DNA of 64,000 nucleotides from Sipunculus nudus. Its lineage: Eukaryota > Annelida > Sipuncula > Golfingiida > Sipunculidae. The translations under genes were made by a program, and so were the position numbers. The stretch is from contig CM049307.1 of NCBI GenBank assembly GCA_026874595.1, positions 31,346,362 to 31,410,361 on the forward strand, written 5' to 3'. This document shows, piece by piece, positions 50,227 through 63,448 of this stretch. Under the pieces are notes generated by a model. The model saw nothing but the letters and a program-made list of their open reading frames with translations, did no database searches and had not been told where the DNA came from. Position 1 is the first letter of the stretch; every line of letters starts with the position of its first letter.

Positions 50227-52872
50227 TTGTAAAAAAATCCCATAAGATTGTTCTCTAGAAAAGAAGAAAGAAAGACAGAAACAAAGAAAGATTGAAAGAA
50301 AGAAGTAGGAAATATTCAGGATAGAAATGTCGAGATGTTAGGAGAGCCACAGTTTGAATTGAAGCACTGCAAAATTTAAAATGTGCCTACACAATCAAGG
50401 CCATTTATTATTAGTTTATCATTCCCTGGTCCTTTCCTTGTTTGAAACTGAATATTCATGAACACAACCCAACCAAAATCTTGATGTTCAGGATAGAGAA
50501 CATGTTTGCTACACACATTATCTGTGGAATACTTTTAATTTGAATAAGTTTTGGAATCATTTTCTTGAACAGATATTAACTGTCCAATAAAAGGAATAGC
50601 TTCTGGGAAAAATTTAAGGGGGAATGCTGGAAGTCAAACAGATAATTAGTGTCTTGGTTTTGTCTGGACTGACAGTGACAACTTTGGTTTAGGGCTTGAA
50701 AGACCAGCAGAGAGATAAAAGTATGGTTACAGTCAACAACGCATCTCTGAGACCTGTAAACATGGGCATCTGAAGTAAATAGAAACATCTAAATAGTTCA
50801 TGCTGTTATACTAGACATAATATTGTTTTGTTAGGAAATTATCTCAAATATAATTAGAGGTTTACTTTTACCTAAAACCAGATATCAGTCGCCACAGGGT
50901 AACCAAAATAGTTCAGTTCAGCCCGAATTGGGATACTGTAATATGAGTAGAATAATATGTTGCATAAGAAAGGTATGCTGTTATGGAGTGAAGGAAAAAT
51001 TAGCTTGATGAAGAGACAAACAGATTCTGAAGGTTTCTTTGCCAAGAGCAGTCAGATATTTGTGGAGTCAGCCAGATGGATCTGATGAGCACTATTGTTA
51101 AGAATTATGGTAGCCAGATACAGTATGAAAATGTAAGTGGTTAAATATGATTCTCTGAGAAGTCATGTGAGGGTTGACAAGAATAATAGGAACAGTATAT
51201 TGGCTGATAAATCTAGTTTGACAATTTTTTAAAACTTTTTAGACATTGAATCTGTTTTACTGACACAATGCTGGGAATGGTTGAAGTCAAACAGATAATA
51301 AGTGTGTCTTGGTATTGTCTGGAGTGAAAGTGACAACTTTGGTTTAGTACTTGGAAAGACCAGCAGAGGGATAGAAATATGGTTACAGTCAACAACGCAT
51401 CTCTGAGACTTTTACCTGTAAACATGGGCATCTGAAGCAACTAGAAACATTAAATATGCTCATGTGGTTATGCTGGATATCATAAGGTTTTGTGAGGAAA
51501 TTACCTCAAATATAATTACAGGTTCATTTTTACCTAAAACCAGGTATCAGTAGCCACAGGGTAACCAAAATAGTTCAGTTCAACCTGCATTGGGTCACAG
51601 TAAAATTGATAAAATAATACATGTTACATAAGAAAGTTATGCTTTTATGGAGTGAACAGACAAACATATTCTGAAGGTTTGTTTGCCAAGAGCAATCAGA
51701 TATGTGTGGTGTAAGCCGGATAGCTCTGATGAGCAATATCGTGTAGAATTATGGGAGGCACATACAGCATGAAAATGTTAGTGGTTAGATATGATTCTCT
51801 GAAAAGTCATGTAAGTTTTGACAAAAATAAAGAGGAACTGTATATTGGATGATATATCTAGTGTGACAATTTCTTTTGAATTTTTAGACATTGAATCTGT
51901 TTTACTGACAGCTGTGTATTTTGTGGTCCCTGTTTGTGATGGGGTGGGTCTTAAAATCTGTTGATTTGGTGATCAAATGGTTGATATGACACATATGAGT
52001 GTTGTGAGAAAAAATTGACCCCAATATTGGATCAAACTGAAAGAAAGATTTCTGGTTTTATGGAAACAGATATGCTGGCCTTTCTTGGAAACAGATATAT
52101 TTTGTGGCATCTGTATATGTTGCCTTATGCCATCATACACCCAACAAGGAGAGGACCTGAGCTACAACTGACTTTTAAAGCCTGTCCTGACATATTTTTC
52201 TTTTGGTCATAATGTGATCAGAGTATCAGAGTTAGACCTGTTTCCTCGTCATGAAACAAAATATATCCAAATCAGCTGGACAATGTATTGAACAATCAGA
52301 TTAAGAAGTGAGAAGTTTCACTATAATAGGAACATTTTCAGTGAAAAGCCCCATTGGATTTCTAAGTGATTCATGCCAAAATTTGCTGTTTTCATATTGA
52401 TAAGGAACCAAACTGGTGACTCCACAAGCAATACCTTCTTGTTTTACAAATTTAATTGTTATTTTCAGATTGACACCTATCATGTCAAAGTAACAGAAAG
52501 CAGCAGCCATAAATTTGACTGGCAGTTTAAAAAAAAGAAGAATGACCTTGAACTATTCCTACACTCATGTAGTCCTGCATAGTTTTATCAAAATTGGACA
52601 AAAGAATTGTTAACCAAAATCTGACAAAGAGTTTTGAAATTTCACACACTCTCATGATTACTCTTTTTCATGTTTTTATGAGATTTTCATTCCAAGTGTC
52701 TAACTGCCTATTTGGTCTGACAAAATAACACCATTCCAAAAAGAGACGCTGAGGATGTGAGATGTTGCATGCTTTTTTATTTTATTTTTACATTTCTGAT
52801 TCCAAGGTGTCTATGAGGAACTGGTTGTAATGATGCCAGATTTTATGGGCAGTGAGCCAGATGAAATGGAAA
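50227..52872 (+). repeat. Array unit 20 (class A front with left-domain-like 3' block)
   Basis: 5' block has CAGTTTGAATTGAAG (shared only with unit 25). L and R are class A. CCTCGTCATG at 52245 is shared only with unit 23. The 3' block then departs from class A: AAGTGATTCATGCC, GATAAGGAACC, AAATTTAATTG, TTTATCAAAATTGGAC and ATTGTTAACC, the last two resembling units 9 and 11. Confidence 0.95.
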
Positions 52873-55514
52873 TTGTAAAAAAATCCCATAAGATTGTTCT
52901 CTAGAAAAGAAGAAAGAAAGACAAACAAAGAAAGATAGAAAGAAAGAAGTAGGAAATATTCAGGATAGAAATGTCGAGATGTTGGGAGAGCCACAGTTTG
53001 ATTTGAAGCACTGCAAAATTTAAAATGTGCCTACACAATCAAGGCCATTTATTATTAGTTTATCATTCCCTGGTCCTTTCCTTGTTTGAAACTGAATATT
53101 CACGAACACAACCCAACCAAAATCTTGATGTTCAGGATAGAGAACATGTTTGCTACACATTATCTGTGGAATACTTTTGATTTGAATAAGTTTTGGAATC
53201 ATTTTCTTGAACAGATATTAACTGTCCAATAAAAGGAATAGCTTCTGGGAAAAATTTAAGGGGGAATGCTGGAAGTCAAACAGATAATTAGTGTATTGGT
53301 TTTGTCTGGACTGACAGTGACAACTTTGGTTTAGGGCTTGAAAGACCAGCAGAGAGATAAAAATATGGTTACAGTCAACAACGCATCTCTGAGACCTGTA
53401 AACATGGGCATCTGAAGTAAATAGAAACATCTAAATAGTTCATGCTGTTATACTAGACATAATATTGTTTTGTTAGGAAATTATCTCAAATATAATTAGA
53501 GGTTTACTTTTACCTAAAACCAGATATCAGTAGCCACAGGGTAACCAAAATAGTTCAGTTCAGCCCGAATTGGGATACTGTAATATGAGTAGAATAATAT
53601 GTTGCATAAGAAAGGTATGCTGTTATGGAGTGAAGGAAAAATTAGCTTGATGAACAGACAAACAGATTCTGAAGGTTTCTTTGCCAAGAGCAGTCAGATA
53701 TTTGTGGAGTCAGCCAGATGAATCTGATGAGCACTATTGTTAAGAATTATGGTAGCCAGATACAGTATGAAAATGTAAGTGGTTAAATATGATTCTCTGA
53801 GAAGTCATGTGAGGGTTGACAAGAATAATAGGAACAGTATATTGGCTGATAAATCTAGTTTGACAATTTTTTAAAACTTTTTAGACATTGAATCTGTTTT
53901 ACTGACACAATGCTGGGAATGGTTGAAGTCAAACAGATAATAAGTGTGTCTTGGTATTGTCTGGAGTGAAAGTGACAACTTTGGTTTAGTACTTGGAAAG
54001 ACCAGCAGAGGGATAGAAATATGGTTACAGTCAACAACGCATCTCTGAGACTTTTACCTGTAAACATGGGCATCTGAAGCAACTAGAAACATTAAATATG
54101 CTCATGTGGTTATACTGGATATCATAAGGTTTTGTGAGGAAATTACCTCAAATATAATTACAGGTTCATTTTTACCTAAAACCAGGTATCAGTAGCCACA
54201 GGGTAACCAAAATAGTTCAGTTCAACCTGCATTGGGTCACAGTAAAATTGATAAAATAATACATGTTACATAAGAAAGTTATGCTTTTATGGAGTGAACA
54301 GACAAACATATTCTGAAGGTTTGTTTGCCAAGAGCAATCAGATATGTGTGGTGTAAGCAGGATAGCTCTGATGAGCAATATCGTGTAGGATTATGGGAGG
54401 CACATACAGCATGAAAATGTTAGTGGTTAGATATGATTCTCTGAAAAGTCATGTAAGTTTTGACAAAAATAAAGAAGAACTGTATATTGGATGATATATC
54501 TAGTGTGACAATTTCTTTTGAATGTTTAGACATTGAATCTGTTTTACTGACAGCTGTGTATTTTGTGGTCCCTGTTTGTGATGGGGTGGGTCTTAAAATC
54601 TGTTGATTTGGTGATCAAATGGTTGATATGACACATATGAGTGTTGTGAGAAAAAATTGACCCCAATATTGGATCAAACTGAAAGAAAGATTTCTGGTTT
54701 TATGGAAACAGATATGCTGGCCTTTCTTGGAAACAGATATATTTTGTGGCATCTGTATATGTTGCCTTATGCCATCATACACCCAACAAGGAGAGGACCT
54801 GAGCTACAACTGACTTTTAAAGCCTGTCCTGACATATTTTTCTTTTGGTCATAATGTGATCAGAGTATCAGAGTTAGACCTGTTTCCTGGTCATGAAACA
54901 AAATATATCCAAATCAGCTGGACAATGTATTGAACAATCAGATTAAGAAGTGAGAAGTTTCACTATAATAGGAACATTTTCAGTGAAAAGCCCCATTGGA
55001 TTTCTAAGCGATTCATGTCAAAATTTGCTGTTTTCATATTGATATGGAACCAAACTGGTGACTCCACAAGCAATACCTTCTTGTTTTACAAATTAAATTG
55101 TTATTTTCAGATTGACACCTATCATGTCAAAGTAACAGAAAGCAGCAGCCATACATTTGACTGGCAGTTTGAGAAAAAGAAGAATGACCTTGAACTATTC
55201 CTACACACATGTAGTCTTGCATAGTTTTATGAAAATTGGACCAAAGAATTGTTATCCAAAATCTGACAAAGAGTTTTGAAATTTCACATATTCTCATGAT
55301 TACTCTTTTTCATGTTTTTATGAGATTTTCATTCCAAGTGTCTAACTGCCTATTTGGTCTGACAAAATAACACCATTCCAAAAAGAGACGCTGAGGATGT
55401 GAGATGTTGCATGCTTTTTTATTTTATTTTTACATTTCTGATTCCAAGGTGTCTATGAGGAACTGGTTGTAATGATGCCAGATTTTATGGGCAGTGAGCC
55501 AGATGAAATGGAAA
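52873..55514 (+). repeat. Array unit 21 (class B)
   Basis: Class B states throughout L and R (GTGTATTGG, GATGAATCTG, GCAGGATAG, AAAGAAGAAC) with the class B 3' block. 5' block has GTTGGGAG, GTGCCTACAC, ATTCACGAAC and the 2-bp loss. Confidence 0.95.
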
Positions 55515-58160
55515 TTGTAAAAAAATCCCATAAGATTGTTCTCTAGAAAAGAAGAAAGAAAGACAGAAACAAAGAAAGATTGAAAGAAAGAAGTAGGAAA
55601 TATTCAGGATAGAAATGTCGAGATGTTAGGAGAGCCACAGTTTGATTTGAAGCACTGCAAAATTTAAAATGTGCCTACACAATCAAGGCCATTTATTATT
55701 AGTTTATCATTCCCTGGTCCTTTCCTTGTTTGAAACTGAATATTCATGAACACAACCCAACCAAAATCTTGATGTTCAGGATAGAGAACATGTTTGCTAC
55801 ACACATTATCTGTGGAATACTTTTAATTTGAATAAGTTTTGGAATCATTTTCTTGAACAGATATTAACTGTCCAATAAAAGGAATAGCTTCTGGGAAAAA
55901 TTTAAGGGGGAATGCTGGAAGTCAAACAGATAATTAGTGTATTGGTTTTGTCTGGACTGACAGTGACAACTTTGGTTTAGGGCTTGAAAGACCAGCAGAG
56001 AGATAAAAATATGGTTACAGTCAACAACGCATCTCTGAGACCTGTAAACATGGGCATCTGAAGTAAATAGAAACATCTAAATAGTTCATGCTGTTATACT
56101 AGACATAATATTGTTTTGTTAGGAAATTATCTCAAATATAATTAGAGGTTTACTTTTACCTAAAACCAGATATCAGTAGCCACAGGGTAACCAAAATAGT
56201 TCAGTTCAGCCCGAATTGGGATACTGTAATATGAGTAGAATAATATGTTGCATAAGAAAGGTATGCTGTTATGGAGTGAAGGAAAAATTAGCTTGATGAA
56301 CAGACAAACAGATTCTGAAGGTTTCTTTGCCAAGAGCAGTCAGATATTTGTGGAGTCAGCCAGATGAATCTGATGAGCACTATTGTTAAGAATTATGGTA
56401 GCCAGATACAGTATGAAAATGTAAGTGGTTAAATATGATTCTCTGAGAAGTCATGTGAGGGTTGACAAGAATAATAGGAACAGTATATTGGCTGATAAAT
56501 CTAGTTTGACAATTTTTTAAAACTTTTTAGACATTGAATCTGTTTTACTGACACAATGCTGGGAATGGTTGAAGTCAAACAGATAATAAGTGTGTCTTGG
56601 TATTGTCTGGAGTGAAAGTGACAACTTTGGTTTAGTACTTGGAAAGACCAGCAGAGGGATAGAAATATGGTTACAGTCAACAACGCATCTCTGAGACTTT
56701 TACCTGTAAACATGGGCATCTGAAGCAACTAGAAACATTAAATATGCTCATGTGGTTATACTGGATATCATAAGGTTTTGTGAGGAAATTACCTCAAATA
56801 TAATTACAGGTTCATTTTTACCTAAAACCAGGTATCAGTAGCCACAGGGTAACCAAAATAGTTCAGTTCAACCTGCATTGGGTCACAGTAAAATTGATAA
56901 AATAATACATGTTACATAAGAAAGTTATGCTTTTATGGAGTGAACAGACAAACATATTCTGAAGGTTTGTTTGCCAAGAGCAATCAGATATGTGTGGTGT
57001 AAGCAGGATAGCTCTGATGAGCAATATCGTGTAGGATTATGGGAGGCACATACAGCATGAAAATGTTAGTGGTTAGATATGATTCTCTGAAAAGTCATGT
57101 AAGTTTTGACAAAAATAAAGAAGAACTGTATATTGGATGATATATCTAGTGTGACAATTTCTTTTGAATGTTTAGACATTGAATCTGTTTTACTGACAGC
57201 TGTGTATTTTGTGGTCCCTGTTTGTGATGGGGTGGGTCTTAAAATCTGTTGATTTGGTGATCAAATGGTTGATATGACACATATGAGTGTTGTGAGAAAA
57301 AATTGACCCCAATATTGGATCAAACTGAAAGAAAGATTTCTGGTTTTATGGAAACAGATATGCTGGCCTTTCTTGGAAACAGATATATTTTGTGGCATCT
57401 GTATATGTTGCCTTATGCCATCATACACCCAACAAGGAGAGGACCTGAGCTACAACTGACTTTTAAAGCCTGTCCTGACATATTTTTCTTTTGGTCATAA
57501 TGTGATCAGAGTATCAGAGTTAGACCTGTTTCCTGGTCATGAAACAAAATATATCCAAATCAGCTGGACAATGTATTGAACAATCAGATTAAGAAGTGAG
57601 AAGTTTCACTATAATAGGAACATTTTCAGTGAAAAGCCCCATTGGATTTCTAAGCGATTCATGTCAAAATTTGCTGTTTTCATATTGATATGGAACCAAA
57701 CTGGTGACTCCACAAGCAATACCTTCTTGTTTTACAAATTAAATTGTTATTTTCAGATTGACACCTATCATGTCAAAGTAACAGAAAGCAGCAGCCATAC
57801 ATTTGACTGGCAGTTTGAGAAAAAGAAGAATGACCTTGAACTATTCCTACACACATGTAGTCTTGCATAGTTTTATGAAAATTGGACCAAAGAATTGTTA
57901 TCCAAAATCTGACAAAGAGTTTTGAAATTTCACATATTCTCATGATTACTCTTTTTCATGTTTTTATGAGATTTTCATTCCAAGTGTCTAACTGCCTATT
58001 TGGTCTGACAAAATAACACCATTCCAAAAAGAGACGCTGAGGATGTGAGATGTTGCATGCTTTTTTATTTTATTTTTACATTTCTGATTCCAAGGTGTCT
58101 ATGAGGAACTGGTTGTAATGATGCCAGATTTTATGGGCAGTGAGCCAGATGAAATGGAAA
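55515..58160 (+). repeat. Array unit 22 (class B, second B in a row)
   Basis: Class B L, R and 3' block as unit 21, but with a 5' block of the type otherwise preceding class A (ACAGAAAC, GTTAGGAG, ATTCATGAAC, CACACATTATC). It breaks the A-B alternation. Confidence 0.95.
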
Positions 58161-60806
58161 TTGTAAAAAAATCCCATAAGATTGTTCTCTAGAAAAGAAG
58201 AAAGAAAGACAGAAACAAAGAAAGATTGAAAGAAAGAAGTAGGAAATATTCAGGATAGAAATGTCGAGATGTTAGGAGAGCCACAGTTTGATTTGAAGCA
58301 CTGCAAAATTTAAAATGTGCCTACACAATCAAGGCCATTTATTATTAGTTTATCATTCCCTGGTCCTTTCCTTGTTTGAAACTGAATATTCATGAACACA
58401 ACCCAACCAAAATCTTGATGTTCAGGATAGAGAACATGTTTGCTACACACATTATCTGTGGAATACTTTTAATTTGAATAAGTTTTGGAATCATTTTCTT
58501 GAACAGATATTAACTGTCCAATAAAAGGAATAGCTTCTGGGAAAAATTTAAGGGGGAATGCTGGAAGTCAAACAGATAATTAGTGTCTTGGTTTTGTCTG
58601 GACTGACAGTGACAACTTTGGTTTAGGGCTTGAAAGACCAGCAGAGAGATAAAAGTATGGTTACAGTCAACAACGCATCTCTGAGACCTGTAAACATGGG
58701 CATCTGAAGTAAATAGAAACATCTAAATAGTTCATGCTGTTATACTAGACATAATATTGTTTTGTTAGGAAATTATCTCAAATATAATTAGAGGTTTACT
58801 TTTACCTAAAACCAGATATCAGTCGCCACAGGGTAACCAAAATAGTTCAGTTCAGCCCGAATTGGGATACTGTAATATGAGTAGAATAATATGTTGCATA
58901 AGAAAGGTATGCTGTTATGGAGTGAAGGAAAAATTAGCTTGATGAAGAGACAAACAGATTCTGAAGGTTTCTTTGCCAAGAGCAGTCAGATATTTGTGGA
59001 GTCAGCCAGATGGATCTGATGAGCACTATTGTTAAGAATTATGGTAGCCAGATACAGTATGAAAATGTAAGTGGTTAAATATGATTCTCTGAGAAGTCAT
59101 GTGAGGGTTGACAAGAATAATAGGAACAGTATATTGGCTGATAAATCTAGTTTGACAATTTTTTAAAACTTTTTAGACATTGAATCTGTTTTACTGACAC
59201 AATGCTGGGAATGGTTGAAGTCAAACAGATAATAAGTGTGTCTTGGTATTGTCTGGAGTGAAAGTGACAACTTTGGTTTAGTACTTGGAAAGACCAGCAG
59301 AGGGATAGAAATATGGTTACAGTCAACAACGCATCTCTGAGACTTTTACCTGTAAACATGGGCATCTGAAGCAACTAGAAACATTAAATATGCTCATGTG
59401 GTTATGCTGGATATCATAAGGTTTTGTGAGGAAATTACCTCAAATATAATTACAGGTTCATTTTTACCTAAAACCAGGTATCAGTAGCCACAGGGTAACC
59501 AAAATAGTTCAGTTCAACCTGCATTGGGTCACAGTAAAATTGATAAAATAATACATGTTACATAAGAAAGTTATGCTTTTATGGAGTGAACAGACAAACA
59601 TATTCTGAAGGTTTGTTTGCCAAGAGCAATCAGATATGTGTGGTGTAAGCCGGATAGCTCTGATGAGCAATATCGTGTAGAATTATGGGAGGCACATACA
59701 GCATGAAAATGTTAGTGGTTAGATATGATTCTCTGAAAAGTCATGTAAGTTTTGACAAAAATAAAGAGGAACTGTATATTGGATGATATATCTAGTGTGA
59801 CAATTTCTTTTGAATTTTTAGACATTGAATCTGTTTTACTGACAGCTGTGTATTTTGTGGTCCCTGTTTGTGATGGGGTGGGTCTTAAAATCTGTTGATT
59901 TGGTGATCAAATGGTTGATATGACACATATGAGTGTTGTGAGAAAAAATTGACCCCAATATTGGATCAAACTGAAAGAAAGATTTCTGGTTTTATGGAAA
60001 CAGATATGCTGGCCTTTCTTGGAAACAGATATATTTTGTGGCATCTGTATATGTTGCCTTATGCCATCATACACCCAACAAGGAGAGGACCTGAGCTACA
60101 ACTGACTTTTAAAGCCTGTCCTGACATATTTTTCTTTTGGTCATAATGTGATCAGAGTATCAGAGTTAGACCTGTTTCCTCGTCATGAAACAAAATATAT
60201 CCAAATCAGCTGGACAATGTATTGAACAATCAGATTAAGAAGTGAGAAGTTTCACTATAATAGGAACATTTTCAGTGAAAAGCCCCATTGGATTTCTAAG
60301 CGATTCATGTCAAAATTTGCTGTTTTCATATTGATATGGAACCAAACTGGTGACTCCACAAGCAATACCTTCTTGTTTTACAAATTAAATTGTTATTTCC
60401 AGATTGACACCTATCATGTCAAAGTAACAGAAAGCAGCAGCCATAAATTTGACTGGCAGTTTAAGAAAAAGAAGAATGACCTTGAACTATTCCTACACTC
60501 ATGTAGTCTTGCATAGTTTTATGAATATTGGACCAAAGAATTGTTATCCAAAATCTGACAAAGAGTTTTGAAATTTCACATATTCTCATGATTACTCTTT
60601 TTCATGTTTTTATGAGATTTTCATTCCAAGTGTCTAACTGCCTATTTGGTCTGACAAAATAACACCATTCCAAAAAGAGACGCTGAGGATGTGAGATGTT
60701 GCATGCTTTTTTATTTTATTTTTACATTTCTGATTTCAAGGTGTCTATGAGGAACTGGTTGTAATGATGCCAGATTTTATGGGCAGTGAGCCAGATGAAA
60801 TGGAAA
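58161..60806 (+). repeat. Array unit 23 (class A)
   Basis: Class A in L and R; CCTCGTCATG at 60179 shared only with unit 20 at an offset of 7,934 bp (three units). 3' block as units 16 and 18 (TTATTTCCAG, TTTAAGAAAAAG, GAATATTGG). Confidence 0.95.
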
Positions 60807-63448
60807 TTGTAAAAAAATCCCATAAGATTGTTCTCTAGAAAAGAAGAAAGAAAGACAAACAAAGAAAGATAGAAAGAAAGAAGTAGGAAATATTCAGGAT
60901 AGAAATGTCGAGATGTTGGGAGAGCCACAGTTTGATTTGAAGCACTGCAAAATTTAAAATGTGTCTACACAATCAAGGCCATTTATTATTAGTTTATCAT
61001 TCCCTGGTCCTTTCCTTGTTTGAAACTGAATATTCACGAACACAACCCAACCAAAATCTTGATGTTCAGGATAGAGAACATGTTTGCTACACATTATCTG
61101 TGGAATACTTTTGATTTGAATAAGTTTTGGAATCATTTTCTTGAACAGATATTAACTGTCCAATAAAAGGAATAGCTTCTGGGAAAAATTTAAGGGGGAA
61201 TGCTGGAAGTCAAACAGATAATTAGTGTCTTGGTTTTGTCTGGACTGACAGTGACAACTTTGGTTTAGGGCTTGAAAGACCAGCAGAGAGATAAAAATAT
61301 GGTTACAGTCAACAACGCATCTCTGAGACCTGTAAACATGGGCATCTGAAGTAAATAGAAACATCTAAATAGTTCATGCTGTTATACTAGACATAATATT
61401 GTTTTGTTAGGAAATTATCTCAAATATAATTAGAGGTTTACTTTTACCTAAAACCAGATATCAGTAGCCACAGGGTAACCAAAATAGTTCAGTTCAGCCC
61501 GAATTGGGATACTGTAATATGAGTAGAATAATATGTTGCATAAGAAAGGTATGCTGTTATGGAGTGAAGGAAAAATTAGCTTGATGAACAGACAAACAGA
61601 TTCTGAAGGTTTCTTTGCCAAGAGCAGTCAGATATTTGTGGAGTCAGCCAGATGAATCTGATGAGCACTATTGTTAAGAATTATGGTAGCCAGATACAGT
61701 ATGAAAATGTAAGTGGTTAAATATGATTCTCTGAGAAGTCATGTGAGGGTTGACAAGAATAATAGGAACAGTATATTGGCTGATAAATCTAGTTTGACAA
61801 TTTTTTAAAACTTTTTAGACATTGAATCTGTTTTACTGACACAATGCTGGGAATGGTTGAAGTCAAACAGATAATAAGTGTGTCTTGGTATTGTCTGGAG
61901 TGAAAGTGACAACTTTGGTTTAGTACTTGGAAAGACCAGCAGAGGGATAGAAATATGGTTACAGTCAACAACGCATCTCTGAGACTTTTACCTGTAAACA
62001 TGGGCATCTGAAGCAACTAGAAACATTAAATATGCTCATGTGGTTATACTGGATATCATAAGGTTTTGTGAGGAAATTACCTCAAATATAATTACAGGTT
62101 CATTTTTACCTAAAACCAGGTATCAGTAGCCACAGGGTAACCAAAATAGTTCAGTTCAACCTGCATTGGGTCACAGTAAAATTGATAAAATAATACATGT
62201 TACATAAGAAAGTTATGCTTTTATGGAGTGAACAGACAAACATATTCTGAAGGTTTGTTTGCCAAGAGCAATCAGATATGTGTGGTGTAAGCAGGATAGC
62301 TCTGATGAGCAATATCGTGTAGGATTATGGGAGGCACATACAGCATGAAAATGTTAGTGGTTAGATATGATTCTCTGAAAAGTCATGTAAGTTTTGACAA
62401 AAATAAAGAAGAACTGTATATTGGATGATATATCTAGTGTGACAATTTCTTTTGAATGTTTAGACATTGAATCTGTTTTACTGACAGCTGTGTATTTTGT
62501 GGTCCCTGTTTGTGATGGGGTGGGTCTTAAAATCTGTTGATTTGGTGATCAAATGGTTGATATGACACATATGAGTGTTGTGAGAAAAAATTGACCCCAA
62601 TATTGGATCAAACTGAAAGAAAGATTTCTGGTTTTATGGAAACAGATATGCTGGCCTTTCTTGGAAACAGATATATTTTGTGGCATCTGTATATGTTGCC
62701 TTATGCCATCATACACCCAACAAGGAGAGGACCTGAGCTACAACTGACTTTTAAAGCCTGTCCTGACATATTTTTCTTTTGGTCATAATGTGATCAGAGT
62801 ATCAGAGTTAGACCTGATTCCTGGTCATGAAACAAAATATATCCAAATCAGCTGGACAATGTATTGAACAATCAGATTAAGAAGTGAGAAGTTTCACTAT
62901 AATAGGAACATTTTCAGTGAAAAGCCCCATTGGATTTCTAAGCGATTCATGTCAAAATTTGCTGTTTTCATATTGATATGGAACCAAACTGGTGACTCCA
63001 CAAGCAATACCTTCTTGTTTTACAAATTAAATTGTTATTTTCAGATTGACACCTATCATGTCAAAGTAACAGAAAGCAGCAGCCATACATTTGACTGGCA
63101 GTTTGAGAAAAAGAAGAATGACCTTGAACTATTCCTACACACATGTAGTCTTGCATAGTTTTATGAAAATTGGACCAAAGAATTGTTATCCAAAATCTGA
63201 CAAAGAGTTTTGAAATTTCACATATTCTCATGATTACTCTTTTTCATGTTTTTATGAGATTTTCATTCCAAGTGTCTAACTGCCTATTTGGTCTGACAAA
63301 ATAACACCATTCCAAAAAGAGACGCTGAGGATGTGAGATGTTGCATGCTTTTTTATTTTATTTTTACATTTCTGATTCCAAGGTGTCTATGAGGAACTGG
63401 TTGTAATGATGCCAGATTTTATGGGCAGTGAGCCAGATGAAATGGAAA
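60807..63448 (+). repeat. Array unit 24 (class B)
   Basis: Class B except that L keeps GTGTCTTGG. Carries CCTGATTCCTGG at 62813 as unit 19, at an offset of 13,222 bp (five units). GTGTCTACAC and the 2-bp loss in the 5' block. Confidence 0.95.
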
